Of a stretch of 25,347 bases of DNA, positions 1 to 8,363 are shown in pieces; the stretch's first letter is position 1, and each line of letters begins with the position of its first letter. The stretch is from Pseudobacteriovorax antillogorgiicola. GTDB taxonomy: Bacteria; Bdellovibrionota_B; Oligoflexia; Oligoflexales; RGVZ01. The notes beneath the pieces were generated by a model that did no database searches, was not told the origin of the DNA, and was given only the letters and a program-made list of their open reading frames with translations. A program made the translations under genes and the position numbers. Location: positions 1 to 25,347 of the forward strand of contig CAMDGW010000006.1 of the NCBI GenBank assembly GCA_945897695.1, given 5' to 3'.

Positions 1-265
1 CGCCAGGTGCTTCTTTCGTAATGACACCGGCAACGTCCTCAGCCATTTGAGAAATTTTTAGATTATTTACTGGCAACCCTACAGAAAGTCCGAAACCACG
101 ATTATCAATGACAATCACCTTAAATCCGCGGTCTGCCAACATATTATCGAAACCTAGCCAGTGATCCGACCACCGCGCAAGCCCTCGAAGAAGGACTATG
201 GACTTATTGCCCGAGCCAGTAACTCGGTAACCAACGCCATTTAGCGTCCGCTCTGCTGCCGTCAC
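1..265 (-). CDS. alpha/beta-hydrolase, N-terminal part (cut by window edge)
   Basis: Reading frame open from a GTG at 265-263 to the window edge, 88 codons visible. An AGGAGA ribosome-binding site lies 7 bases upstream of the GTG. The translation contains SIVLLRGLARWSDHW, matching the first strand and oxyanion-hole turn of alpha/beta-hydrolases (usually LHG; here LRG), then FKVIVIDNRGFGLS, the second core strand with the DxRGxGxS turn. The nucleophile elbow and catalytic His lie outside the window, so substrate and activity cannot be judged. It follows the epimerase-like gene by 15 bases on the same strand, so the two are probably co-transcribed. Family assignment is fairly sure; function is unknown. 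Confidence 0.8.
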   Translation of the reverse strand, partial: MTAAERTLNGVGYRVTGSGNKSIVLLRGLARWSDHWLGFDNMLADRGFKVIVIDNRGFGLSVGLPVNNLKISQMAEDVAGVITKEAPG

Positions 266-280
266 CGGAAAATCTCCTGA

Positions 281-1255
281 TTAGTTTGAGGACTTAAGTG
301 CGGCTAATTCCGCTACTGCTTCTTTAAAGTAGGGAACACTTTTTTCAATCCCCTGCTCAAGATGCACTTTTGGCCCCCAGCCCTTTAAAATTGTATTTGT
401 CACAGACAGGTCTGGGCGGCGTTGCTTTGGATCATCAGCGGGCAGAGGCATAAATCGAAGTTTAGATTTACCGCCAACTTTCTTCAGCACAATATCGGCT
501 AGCTCAAGCATGGTGAATTCACCATCGTTACCGAGATTGATCGGGCCACTGACGCCTTCTGCGTGCGCAAAACGGTATATTCCGTCCACAAGATCGTCAA
601 CGAAACAAAATGATCTTGTTTGCTGGCCATCACCATAAATTGTCAGGTCTTCACCACGGATTGCCTGGACAAGAAAATTACTGACAACCCGCCCGTCATC
701 AAGAGCCATGTTTGGGCCATAAGTGTTAAAAATCCTTATCACTCTTATGTCAACACCATGCATTCTGTGATAGTCAAAACACAGGGTTTCAGCCGCTCGC
801 TTTCCTTCGTCGTAGCAGCTGCGTATGCCGATTGGATTTACGTTGCCCCAGTATGTTTCTTTTTGAGGATGTTGCTGTGGATCGCCGTACACTTCAGATG
901 TACTCGCCTGAAGAATTCGTGCCTTTGTCCGTTTTGCAAGTCCAAGCATATTCATGGTACCGAGAACGCTGGTTTTCATCGTCCAAATAGGATTTGACTG
1001 ATAGTGGGTAGGGCTTGCCGGACAAGCAAAATTGAGGATCAAGTCCGCCTCACAGCGCAAAGGCTCGACGATATCATGCCGAATGATCTCAAATCTCGGG
1101 TTTTTCATCAGGGATAAAACATTACGTTTTTGCCCCGTATGAAAATTATCTACAGCCACAACGTCCCAGCCACTGCTGAGAAATTTTGCACAAAGATGAC
1201 TTCCAATAAATCCCGCACCCCCGGTAATCACCACGCGATTGCGACCCAAACTCAT
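281..1255 (-). CDS. UDP-glucuronate decarboxylase-like SDR (UDP-xylose synthase family)
   Basis: 324-residue extended short-chain dehydrogenase/reductase. GGAGFIG (residues 12-18) is the NAD-binding Rossmann turn and Y148/K152 (SCYDEGKR) is the YxxxK pair. The family decarboxylates UDP-glucuronate to UDP-xylose using bound NAD+. The decarboxylase signature is present: S120-E121 in STSEVYG and R214 in TRSFCFVDD match the Ser/Glu/Arg set known from the ArnA decarboxylase domain and UXS enzymes, which simple epimerases lack. Start chosen at 1255 because AAAGGAA sits 7 bases upstream; an in-frame ATG at 1276 has no good site. UDP-xylose would feed surface polysaccharide or LPS. No glycosyltransferase is in view; the neighbour is an alpha/beta-hydrolase. 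A dTDP-glucose dehydratase is a less likely alternative. Confidence 0.85.
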   Translation of the reverse strand: MSLGRNRVVITGGAGFIGSHLCAKFLSSGWDVVAVDNFHTGQKRNVLSLMKNPRFEIIRHDIVEPLRCEADLILNFACPASPTHYQSNPIWTMKTSVLGTMNMLGLAKRTKARILQASTSEVYGDPQQHPQKETYWGNVNPIGIRSCYDEGKRAAETLCFDYHRMHGVDIRVIRIFNTYGPNMALDDGRVVSNFLVQAIRGEDLTIYGDGQQTRSFCFVDDLVDGIYRFAHAEGVSGPINLGNDGEFTMLELADIVLKKVGGKSKLRFMPLPADDPKQRRPDLSVTNTILKGWGPKVHLEQGIEKSVPYFKEAVAELAALKSSN

Positions 1256-1523
1256 GTAGCCGTTCCTTTGATGCAACTTAATTTCTTATTCCAACACAAG
1301 AGTCTGTAATAATAGCCTTGGGGATGAATACCGTCCATAGGCATGAGTATTTTGGATCATCTCAGAGTTACCTTCCACTGGCGACGGCCTGTCGAGCGGT
1401 TCGTTGTGACACTCGCTAATCGTCATTAGGAACACTTTCCTTTCCCGAAAACCCCTTGTACAATGGCAACTCTGCATTATTGCGTATTTTTTGCCCATGT
1501 TCCGACTAGAAGGAAAGCGCTGT

Positions 1524-2684
<1,161 letters not shown>

Positions 2685-2709
2685 TCAAAAAATCTAAGGA
2701 GCACGTCTC

Positions 2710-3591
2710 GTGAGTATTATCGTCGGAAAAAATACCAAAGTTATCACTCAAGGCATCACCGGAAAATCTGGTGAATTTCACACAAAACTGTCCCACGAAT
2801 ATGCCCCTCGTTTTGTCGGCGGCGTCACTCCAGGCAAAGGGGGCACCAGTCATATTGGACTGCCGGTATTTGACACGGTAAAAGAAGCCAGAGAAAAAAC
2901 CGGTGCTAATGCATCGATGATCTTCGTTCCGCCACCTTTTGCAGCTGACGCGATTTTAGAAGCAATTGCTGCCGAAATTGAAACCATCGTTTGTATCACC
3001 GAAGGCATTCCCGTCCTTGATATGATTCCTGTAAAGAAAGCTTTAGATCGCAGCAACAGATCAAAACTGATTGGGCCAAACTGTCCAGGAATCATCACTC
3101 CCGGTGAGTGCAAAATTGGTATTATGCCAGGCCATATTCATAAGCGCGGTCGTATCGGTATTATTTCCAAGTCGGGAACTTTGACCTACGAATCCGTTGG
3201 CCAGACTACAGCTCTAGGCCTTGGACAGACGACTTGCATTGGCATCGGTGGCGATCCTATCGGCGGAATGAGCTATATTGAGCTCCTACAAATGTTTGAA
3301 GAAGATCCCGAAACAGAGGGTATCATTATGATCGGCGAGATCGGTGGAGACCTCGAAATCCGGGCAGCGGAGTTTGTGAAAGGAAATATCAAAAAGCCAG
3401 TTGCAGGCTTTATTGCTGGTCAAACTGCCCCAAAAGGTAAACGCATGGGACATGCCGGTGCTATTATTTCTGGAAGCCATGGAACCGCCTCAGAAAAAAT
3501 GGATGCCATGCGTGCAGCTGGCATTACCGTGGCAGAGTCACCAGGTGACATTGGCAAGGCGATCGCTACGGCGCTCAGCAAGAAGCGTTAA
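2710..3591 (+). CDS. sucD: succinyl-CoA ligase alpha subunit
   Basis: 293 residues; GTG start preceded by AAGGAG at good spacing. Partner of SucC. The N-terminal CoA-binding Rossmann domain shows VITQGITGKSGEFH (11-24) and GGVTPGKGG (37-45). The C-terminal ligase domain carries the phosphorylated histidine H248 in MGHAGAIISG. IGPNCPGIITPGE (121-133) is the family signature around the active site. It acts in the cytoplasm as a heterodimer or heterotetramer with SucC. No terminator separates it from the macrodomain gene 34 bases downstream, so read-through is likely. Confidence 0.97.
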   Translation: MSIIVGKNTKVITQGITGKSGEFHTKLSHEYAPRFVGGVTPGKGGTSHIGLPVFDTVKEAREKTGANASMIFVPPPFAADAILEAIAAEIETIVCITEGIPVLDMIPVKKALDRSNRSKLIGPNCPGIITPGECKIGIMPGHIHKRGRIGIISKSGTLTYESVGQTTALGLGQTTCIGIGGDPIGGMSYIELLQMFEEDPETEGIIMIGEIGGDLEIRAAEFVKGNIKKPVAGFIAGQTAPKGKRMGHAGAIISGSHGTASEKMDAMRAAGITVAESPGDIGKAIATALSKKR

Positions 3592-3625
3592 TTCGTTTTA
3601 AAACTCCACAGGAGCCCCCATAGCC

Positions 3626-4195
3626 ATGCTCGGATTACGACGTTATAAGCGAACGCAAATCGACATTTGGCAGGGGGACATCACCCAGTTTTCCGTCGAT
3701 CTTATGGTGAATGCCGCTAATTTCGAACTTGCCGGCGGACTTGGCGTCGATGGTGCGATCCACGCCGCTGGTGGGCCGGAGATTCTTGCGGAATGCAAAA
3801 AAATTGGCAACTGCCCGACTGGTTCGTGTGTGGTAACCACGGCTGGTAGGCTTCCAGCCAAAAATGTGATTCATGCCGTTGGCCCTGTATGGGTCGACGG
3901 AAACAATAAAGAAGCCGAACTTTTAAAGACCTGCTACGAAAATATTTTTGTGACTGCGAAGAATCTTGGCGGCCGTCACCTCTCGATTCCAGCCATTTCC
4001 ACTGGCGCCTATAGATTTCCTCAAGGATTGGCAGCGGAAATAGCCATGACAACCGCCAAGAAGTTTATCGATCATGAATATCAAAGCGCGCCTCAAAGAA
4101 TTACTTTTGTAGCAATTGACGGCGCAGCTTATGATGTACTTCAGAAGCATCTTTTTGCGAGCTTTGCCGATGAAATCGACCACTTTGAACAATAA
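3626..4195 (+). CDS. macrodomain protein (MacroD/YmdB-like ADP-ribose hydrolase)
   Basis: 189 residues, almost entirely one macrodomain. Signature residues: VNAANFELAGGLGVDGAIH (28-46), HAVGPVW (83-89) and PAISTGAYRFP (122-132). These match the MacroD-type subgroup, whose members deacetylate O-acetyl-ADP-ribose and remove ADP-ribose from acidic residues; the Asn pair and the GVDGAIH loop are intact, so activity is plausible. AGGAG lies upstream of the ATG. It sits between sucD and dacB in the same direction, and its last 26 bases overlap the dacB start, which suggests translational coupling. No sirtuin or ADP-ribosyltransferase is in the window, so its substrate here is unknown. Confidence 0.9.
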   Translation: MLGLRRYKRTQIDIWQGDITQFSVDLMVNAANFELAGGLGVDGAIHAAGGPEILAECKKIGNCPTGSCVVTTAGRLPAKNVIHAVGPVWVDGNNKEAELLKTCYENIFVTAKNLGGRHLSIPAISTGAYRFPQGLAAEIAMTTAKKFIDHEYQSAPQRITFVAIDGAAYDVLQKHLFASFADEIDHFEQ

Positions 4196-5669
4196 TAGAC
4201 TGGCGACAGGCCTAACTTGGGTGGCAGCGTTTGGGCTGCTTACTTCGCCGTCTTGCTTACTGGCAGGCTTTGATAACACGTCATTAAACAAGAAATTTTC
4301 CTCCGTTAAATCAGCTGATCATTCGGTGATTTTCTCAAGAATTAGCGACAGTAAAGTGCTGTTTGAGCTAGGCGCTGACGAGCTGCTGTCGCCTGCGTCT
4401 GTGACCAAAGTTATTACCAGCGCGGCATCGCTAAGTTATTTTGGTCCAGCATTCAGCTTTAAAACACCGATTCTGTATAACGGCGCTTTCGAAAAAGGAA
4501 AAATCTCTGGCGATCTGTTCGTAAAAGGTAGTGGTGACCCATTTGTCGTATCAGAGCTCTTATGGCAAATGGCCACAGATCTTAGACATTTGGGTGTTCG
4601 TGAGATTACGGGCTCAATCGTGGTAGATAACACTCTTTTTGACAGCGAAGCGCGGGACGAAAGCCGCGTCAACAGCACTAATAAATCAAGTCACGCTTAC
4701 GATGCTCCTGTTTCAGCATTTGCTGTAAACTTCAACACGGTAGCTGTAGCTACTGCGGCGAGTAAACCAGGAAAGCTAGCCTATTCCAGCATCTCGCCCT
4801 TTCCGATGTCATCGATCAGTCTTATCAACAGGACATCCACAACTAACGGCGATCTTACAGGAGCGGTCACGCTAACGCGTAATAGTGTCCAAAGCGGCGG
4901 CATTTCGCTCGTTAGCGGCGGTAAGATTGGTGCCGATGCTCCTTTAAAGAAACTTTACCGCAGCGTTGGCGATCCCGTCGTTGCATCCGGAGACTACCTG
5001 CTGGGATTTCTTAGTGAGGCTGGCATAAAAGTAACCGGCAAAGTTAAGGCTGGAAAGACTCCCGCCACAGCGAGAGTTCTCCACGAGATTAACGGTTATG
5101 AAATGCGCCGTATTGCCCAAGGACTTAACACGTTTTCAAATAACTTCATCGCTGACATGCTAACAAAGAGGCTTGGCGCGGCCTTTTCAAAACCTGAAAC
5201 TCCCGACCAACCGGGCTCAGGAACCCTTCAAGCTGGTTCGATGGTATTGGAGCAGTTTCTTCGACGAGATATCGGGATCAAGGGAAGTTTAAAGATCCTA
5301 AATGGCTCCGGATTATCGACAGAAAATCGCATTTCAAGCAGGCACATTTTGGCTGTTTTAAATTGGATGGAAAAAAGGGGGGACTTATACCCTGACTTCC
5401 TTGCTAGCCTCCCGGCCACAGGCTGGGACGGAACCATGAAAAAGCGGCTGAAGAACTCCGAGGACCTAGCTGGCTTGGTCAGAGCAAAGTCTGGAACGTT
5501 AACAGAGCCCATTACGGTTGCGGCCCTGGCTGGTTATTTCCGCCACCCCAAAGAGGGCTGGGTATCCTTTTCTATGATAAGTAACGGTCGGGACGGCAAA
5601 AGTCAGCCAGGACTCATGGAAATTAGAAATCTGCAAGATGACGTTCTCAAAGGTATTTTTTCGGAGTAA
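4170..5669 (+). CDS. dacB: D-alanyl-D-alanine carboxypeptidase/endopeptidase, PBP4 (DacB) type
   Basis: 499 residues with an N-terminal signal peptide (hydrophobic LATGLTWVAAFGLLTSPSCL, 11-30). The three penicillin-binding motifs are present: S77-V-T-K80 (nucleophile Ser, in LLSPASVTKVIT), S323-N-N325 and K440-S-G442. The large insert between the first and second motifs (about 95-310) is typical of class C PBP4/DacB enzymes, which trim and cleave peptidoglycan cross-links in the periplasm. Start set at 4170 because the signal peptide begins there; a longer frame from 4116 would bury it. It overlaps the macrodomain gene by 26 bases. No obvious terminator follows before the tRNA promoter. Confidence 0.93.
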   Translation: MKSTTLNNNRLATGLTWVAAFGLLTSPSCLLAGFDNTSLNKKFSSVKSADHSVIFSRISDSKVLFELGADELLSPASVTKVITSAASLSYFGPAFSFKTPILYNGAFEKGKISGDLFVKGSGDPFVVSELLWQMATDLRHLGVREITGSIVVDNTLFDSEARDESRVNSTNKSSHAYDAPVSAFAVNFNTVAVATAASKPGKLAYSSISPFPMSSISLINRTSTTNGDLTGAVTLTRNSVQSGGISLVSGGKIGADAPLKKLYRSVGDPVVASGDYLLGFLSEAGIKVTGKVKAGKTPATARVLHEINGYEMRRIAQGLNTFSNNFIADMLTKRLGAAFSKPETPDQPGSGTLQAGSMVLEQFLRRDIGIKGSLKILNGSGLSTENRISSRHILAVLNWMEKRGDLYPDFLASLPATGWDGTMKKRLKNSEDLAGLVRAKSGTLTEPITVAALAGYFRHPKEGWVSFSMISNGRDGKSQPGLMEIRNLQDDVLKGIFSE

Positions 5670-5688
5670 GGGTTTTTCGAGATTGTGC

Positions 5689-5718
5689 TTGACCGGACAT
5701 GCCTTTGTTATCTATAAG
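5689..5718 (+). promoter_or_regulatory. sigma-70-type promoter of tRNA-Ile
   Basis: TTGACC (5689-5694), 18-base spacer, TATAAG (5713-5718); each hexamer matches consensus at 5 of 6. The expected start, about 5725, is some 10 bases upstream of the mature tRNA. A GC-rich stretch (CCCGG) in the start region resembles the discriminator of stringently controlled stable-RNA promoters; that regulation is inferred. Confidence 0.7.
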
Positions 5719-5734
5719 CTCATCTCCCGGATTT

Positions 5735-5811
5735 AGGCCTGTAGCTCAGCTGGTTAGAGCGTTGCCCTGATAAGGCAAAGGTCGGCAGTTCGAGTCTGCC
5801 CAGGCCTACCA
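5735..5811 (+). tRNA. tRNA-Ile (anticodon GAT), CCA encoded
   Basis: 77 bases including encoded CCA. Acceptor stem AGGCCTG (5735-5741) pairs perfectly with CAGGCCT (5801-5807), then discriminator A and CCA. The D-arm GCTCAGCTGGTTAGAGC is standard. The anticodon stem-loop TTGCCCTGATAAGGCAA gives anticodon GAT, reading AUC/AUU. The T-arm has GGTTCGA-type loop TTCGAGT. The gene stands alone rather than inside an rRNA spacer, with its own promoter and terminator. No integrase or att duplication is seen next to it. Confidence 0.97.
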
Positions 5812-5818
5812 TTTTATT

Positions 5819-5842
5819 GTAGATCACCATCTACTTGTTTTT
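5819..5842 (+). terminator. intrinsic terminator of tRNA-Ile
   Basis: GTAGAT (5819-5824), loop CACC, ATCTAC (5829-5834), followed by TTGTTTTT. A short 6-bp stem with a U-rich tail, placed 8 bases after the CCA end. Confidence 0.65.
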
Positions 5843-5854
5843 CAAAAACGTAAC

Positions 5855-5879
5855 AAAAAAGCCGCCATTAAAGGCGGCT
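5855..5879 (-). terminator. intrinsic terminator of the Fis-type gene
   Basis: AGCCGCC (5860-5866), loop ATTAAA, GGCGGCT (5873-5879). Read on the minus strand the 7-bp GC-rich stem is followed by TTTTTT. It lies 33 bases after the stop of the small Fis-type gene and faces the tRNA terminator. Confidence 0.85.
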
Positions 5880-5912
5880 CTTATATTTTCAATGACGAAA
5901 GCCCACCTACAT

Positions 5913-6161
5913 TCAGACAGCGCAAACGGTTTCTCGAACAGCCACTTCAGCCGTTAACCGCTCTTCTGCGTACTGCTTCAATTTGCGTTGTAATGTTCTA
6001 ATCCCAATACCTAGGAGACGGGCTGATTTCGTACGGTTAAAACGCGTACGGCGCAGAGTTGCCAGGATCAACTGACGCTCCACGTCCTCTAGTTTTGCTT
6101 GTCCAGGCTGAACCACCAGCACTTGATTGTCTTGCGTGTCAATGACTCGAATCGATTCCAT
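5913..6161 (-). CDS. small Fis-type helix-turn-helix DNA-binding protein
   Basis: 82 residues. The C-terminal half, LEDVERQLILATLRRTRFNRTKSARLLGIG with IRTLQRKLKQY, is the Fis-type helix-turn-helix (HTH_8) that ends NtrC-family activators; here it is free-standing, with no receiver or AAA+ domain. Such proteins bind DNA as dimers, and some act as bending cofactors or regulators at sigma-54 promoters. Start set at 6161 because GAGGAGGAG lies 7 bases upstream; longer in-frame starts at 6203 and 6266 have poorer sites. A near-consensus sigma-54 promoter lies about 67-83 bases upstream and a GC-rich terminator follows. It is downstream of a flagellin gene, so a motility role is possible but not shown. 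Confidence 0.85.
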   Translation of the reverse strand: MESIRVIDTQDNQVLVVQPGQAKLEDVERQLILATLRRTRFNRTKSARLLGIGIRTLQRKLKQYAEERLTAEVAVRETVCAV

Positions 6162-6227
6162 AGGGGGCTCCTCCTCAATGATTTTGCTCGGGTCATATTT
6201 CATGCCTCGAGATGTCAATGAGAGTAG

Positions 6228-6244
6228 AGCAACTACAGTGCCAA
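6228..6244 (-). promoter_or_regulatory. sigma-54 (-24/-12) promoter for the Fis-type gene
   Basis: Minus strand reads TTGGCACTGTAGTTGCT, with GG (6242-6241) and GC (6230-6229) separated by exactly 10 bases. It matches the sigma-54 consensus TTGGCAC-N5-TTGCW. Expected transcription start about 6217, giving a leader of about 56 bases before the ATG at 6161. It needs an AAA+ activator; one of that class is encoded at 13867-15429, but a link is only inferred. Confidence 0.85.
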
Positions 6245-6303
6245 ACTGATTTGAAAACCACACCAACAGAATATCCGTAACTTACACACTTTTTCAAAGT
6301 TGA

Positions 6304-6324
6304 CTGGTACAGAAATGTTACCAG
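6304..6324. promoter_or_regulatory. dyad CTGGTA-N9-TACCAG, candidate activator site
   Basis: Perfect 6-bp inverted repeat with a 9-base centre. Its midpoint is about 97 bases upstream of the predicted sigma-54 start, the usual distance for an upstream activating sequence of an NtrC-family regulator. Two direct TCACG copies, 12 bases apart (6330-6346), lie further upstream. Binding is inferred from position and symmetry. Confidence 0.45.
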
Positions 6325-6388
6325 GCACCTCACGTAAATGGTCACGAAACTATACCAAAATGACAGAAACCCGGTCTTTTCCCTAAGT

Positions 6389-6419
6389 GTGGTACGGGAA
6401 GGATGCCTTCCCGTACCAC
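6389..6419 (-). terminator. long perfect hairpin at the flagellin 3' end, no U-tract
   Basis: GTGGTACGGGAAGG (6389-6402), loop ATG, and the exact complement 6406-6419: a 14-bp perfect stem 45 bases after the flagellin stop. On the minus strand it is followed by ACTTAGGG, so there is no U-run; it is not a textbook intrinsic terminator. It may stabilise the 3' end of the abundant flagellin mRNA or act with a factor. Confidence 0.5.
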
Positions 6420-6464
6420 TAAAAATGGGTCTAATACCTAAGAAACCAGAGCCAGCCGCTGAAA

Positions 6465-7358
6465 TCAGCGGAGCAGCTGCATAACAATTTCTGGCTCCTG
6501 GTTCGCCTGAGCAAGTACTGAAGCACCGGCCTGAGCCAGGATCTTGCTCTGTGTGAACTCTGCAGTTGCCGAAGCGAAATCCACGTCGCGGATACGGCTA
6601 TTTGCAGATTTATAGTTTTCAACCTGGATACCGAGGTTATTGATCGCCGAAGTCAAGCGGCTTTGCTGCGCACCAAGTGTCGCGCGAGTCGAGGCAACTT
6701 TGCCAAGAGCCGCATCGATTGTCTTCAGTTTGTCAGCTGCCATCTCACGGGTAAAGGAGTCTCCTTCATTTTCTGGACCAATTTGGCTACCGGAAGATTC
6801 CAAACCGAGATCTTGAGAAGGAATCAAGCTCATAGAATCAATGTCAAGCTTGATTGTATCGCGGTTTTCTACGGTTCCGTCACCAGCGCCCACATGAATT
6901 GTTATGAGATCTTCGCCAAACTCACCATTGTTTGCTGATCCCTGAAGGACCTTCAAACCGTTCCACTCAGTGGTATTGGCAATACGCTGAATCTCATCCA
7001 CAAGCTTTGTATATTCACGGTTAGTGTATCCGCGCTCGACATTTGAGATTGTGTCAGACGCTGACTGAGTTGCCAATTCGCGCAGACGAGTGAGGATGTT
7101 TGTGATCTCATTCATACCGGACTCTGCGATAGAAACGAGTGACACGCCATCGTTAGCGTTGCGGGAAGCTTGCTCCAAAGACCTAGTCTTTGCATTAATG
7201 TTGTTGGAGATCGCCAAGCCAGCAGCATCATCTGCTGCCTTATTGATGCGGTAGCCACTGGATAGCTGCTGCATGATCTCGCGGGATTGCCCGCTCGTCT
7301 TTGCGAGGTTTCGCTGTGCGTTAATCGAACTAATATTGGTTTTAATCCTTAGACCCAT
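6465..7358 (-). CDS. fliC: flagellin
   Basis: 297 residues. The N-terminal D0/D1 flagellin domain includes INAQRNLAKTSGQ (12-24), LSSGYRINKAADDAAGLAIS and the N/D1 coiled region ASRNANDGVSLVSIAESGMN. The C-terminal D1/D0 region ends SRIRDVDFASATAEFTQSKI and QAGASVLAQANQ. The central variable region is short (about 140-200), so D2/D3 are largely missing. It polymerises into the flagellar filament after export through the flagellar type III apparatus; no signal peptide is expected or seen. GGAGG precedes the ATG. A sigma-28-like promoter lies 54-80 bases upstream and a long hairpin follows. A second, different flagellin lies at the right end of the window. Confidence 0.96.
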   Translation of the reverse strand: MGLRIKTNISSINAQRNLAKTSGQSREIMQQLSSGYRINKAADDAAGLAISNNINAKTRSLEQASRNANDGVSLVSIAESGMNEITNILTRLRELATQSASDTISNVERGYTNREYTKLVDEIQRIANTTEWNGLKVLQGSANNGEFGEDLITIHVGAGDGTVENRDTIKLDIDSMSLIPSQDLGLESSGSQIGPENEGDSFTREMAADKLKTIDAALGKVASTRATLGAQQSRLTSAINNLGIQVENYKSANSRIRDVDFASATAEFTQSKILAQAGASVLAQANQEPEIVMQLLR

Positions 7359-7411
7359 TGTATGCCTCCATTGTACTTTTTATAATTGCGTTAAAATATT
7401 TAACAATGGCC

Positions 7412-7438
7412 ATGTCGGATCCATAAAAATGATCTTTA
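7412..7438 (-). promoter_or_regulatory. sigma-28 (FliA)-like flagellin promoter
   Basis: Minus strand reads TAAAGATC-N11-TCCGACAT against the FliA consensus TAAAGTTT-N11-GCCGATAA, with exact spacing and the TAAAG and CCGA cores kept. Expected start near 7404, giving a leader of about 45 bases. A weaker GG-N10-GC (sigma-54-like) spacing overlaps it, so assignment is not certain. Confidence 0.6.
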
Positions 7439-7483
7439 GGTTTAGTTTTAAATAAATTTTAAAGATGTTTTTATAGGATGACG

Positions 7484-7513
7484 CTCAATAACGTGATCAT
7501 TGAGGATTTTTTT
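7484..7513 (+). terminator. terminator-like hairpin pointing away from flagellin
   Basis: CTCAAT (7484-7489), 9-base loop, ATTGAG (7499-7504), then GATTTTTTT on the plus strand. No plus-strand gene precedes it; both flanking genes are on the minus strand. It could stop antisense or divergent transcription from the flagellin region, or be chance in AT-rich DNA. Confidence 0.35.
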
Positions 7514-7519
7514 GATTTT

Positions 7520-8344
7520 TTATTTTTGGCAAACTGAACAAAAAAATGTCGAACGTGCCGCTTGGATCATTCGACGAACCGTTGTGCGACAACGGGGACA
7601 AGGCATTGATTCTTTGCCATAAACAGCCAAGTTTGTCTGGAAATAACCGGGTTTACCATCCTTATCGCGGTAATCACGCAGGGTCGTTCCGCCGGCATCA
7701 ATGGCATCGCTCAAAACAGCCTTAATATGCAGTGCCAATTTTCGAAATTGCGATAGCTTTAAATTTTTTGAAGGAATTTGCGGATTAATTTTTGCGCGCC
7801 AGAGAGACTCGCTTGCGTAGATATTTCCTACGCCAACAACAACTTCACTATCCATCAAAAAAACTTTCACCGCCTGCGAGCGTGAACGCGATGCGTCAAA
7901 CAAGTGATCACCTAAATCAATCTCATCTTCAAGTGGTTCAACACCAAGCTTCGCTAAAAATGGATGAGTTGACGTTTCGTTTTTTTCGACGCTGAAAAGA
8001 CGCCCAAAGCGGCGTGGATCTATAAATCTAAATTGCAAATTTTTTTCTAAATCAAATAAAGCGTGGGTATGCGGAACAAGACATGCAGATTTATCAGAGG
8101 CAACAAACCTTCCGCTCATGCCTAAATGAACTCCGAGCGCGCCTTCCTTGGTATGTATCAACATATATTTGCCGCGTCGACTTACGTCTGTAACTTTTTG
8201 CCCAGATAAGATTTCCTTTAGGCGCTCTGCTGGAATAACTTCGCGAATATCAGGCCGCAGAAATGAAACGTTCGCAATCCGCTTTCCTTTAAGCGCATCG
8301 CGAACTCCGCGAACTAATGATTCCACCTCTGGTAATTCCGGCAA
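7520..8344 (-). CDS. mutM: formamidopyrimidine-DNA glycosylase
   Basis: 274 residues, full family length. It removes 8-oxoguanine and other oxidised purines and nicks the strand. Catalytic P2 and E3 of PELPEVES immediately follow a TTG start codon at 8344; because Pro2 must be the N-terminal residue after Met removal, this fixes the start, and GGAGAT lies 7 bases upstream. Other conserved sites: K59 (RRGKYML), HLGMSGRF (73-80), GVGNIYASESLW, and a C-terminal zinc finger C249-X2-C252-X16-C269-X2-C272 with an Arg (R265) in its beta-hairpin. It follows the OmpA-domain gene by 19 bases and is probably co-transcribed with it. Confidence 0.97.
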   Translation of the reverse strand: MPELPEVESLVRGVRDALKGKRIANVSFLRPDIREVIPAERLKEILSGQKVTDVSRRGKYMLIHTKEGALGVHLGMSGRFVASDKSACLVPHTHALFDLEKNLQFRFIDPRRFGRLFSVEKNETSTHPFLAKLGVEPLEDEIDLGDHLFDASRSRSQAVKVFLMDSEVVVGVGNIYASESLWRAKINPQIPSKNLKLSQFRKLALHIKAVLSDAIDAGGTTLRDYRDKDGKPGYFQTNLAVYGKESMPCPRCRTTVRRMIQAARSTFFCSVCQK

Positions 8345-8363
8345 AACTTTATCTCCAAACGCA

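Noticed and set aside
620..997. 125-residue plus-strand frame
   Set aside because: Lies wholly opposite the UDP-glucuronate decarboxylase-like gene, whose motifs are intact; shadow frame.
1286..1498. 70-residue minus-strand reading frame in the gap before sucC
   Set aside because: No domain, no good ribosome-binding site, Cys/Arg-rich composition unlike neighbours. It occupies the divergent promoter region and reads as chance.
5735..5842. tRNA-Ile as an integration site for a mobile element
   Set aside because: No integrase, no repeated tRNA 3' end downstream, and housekeeping genes on both sides.
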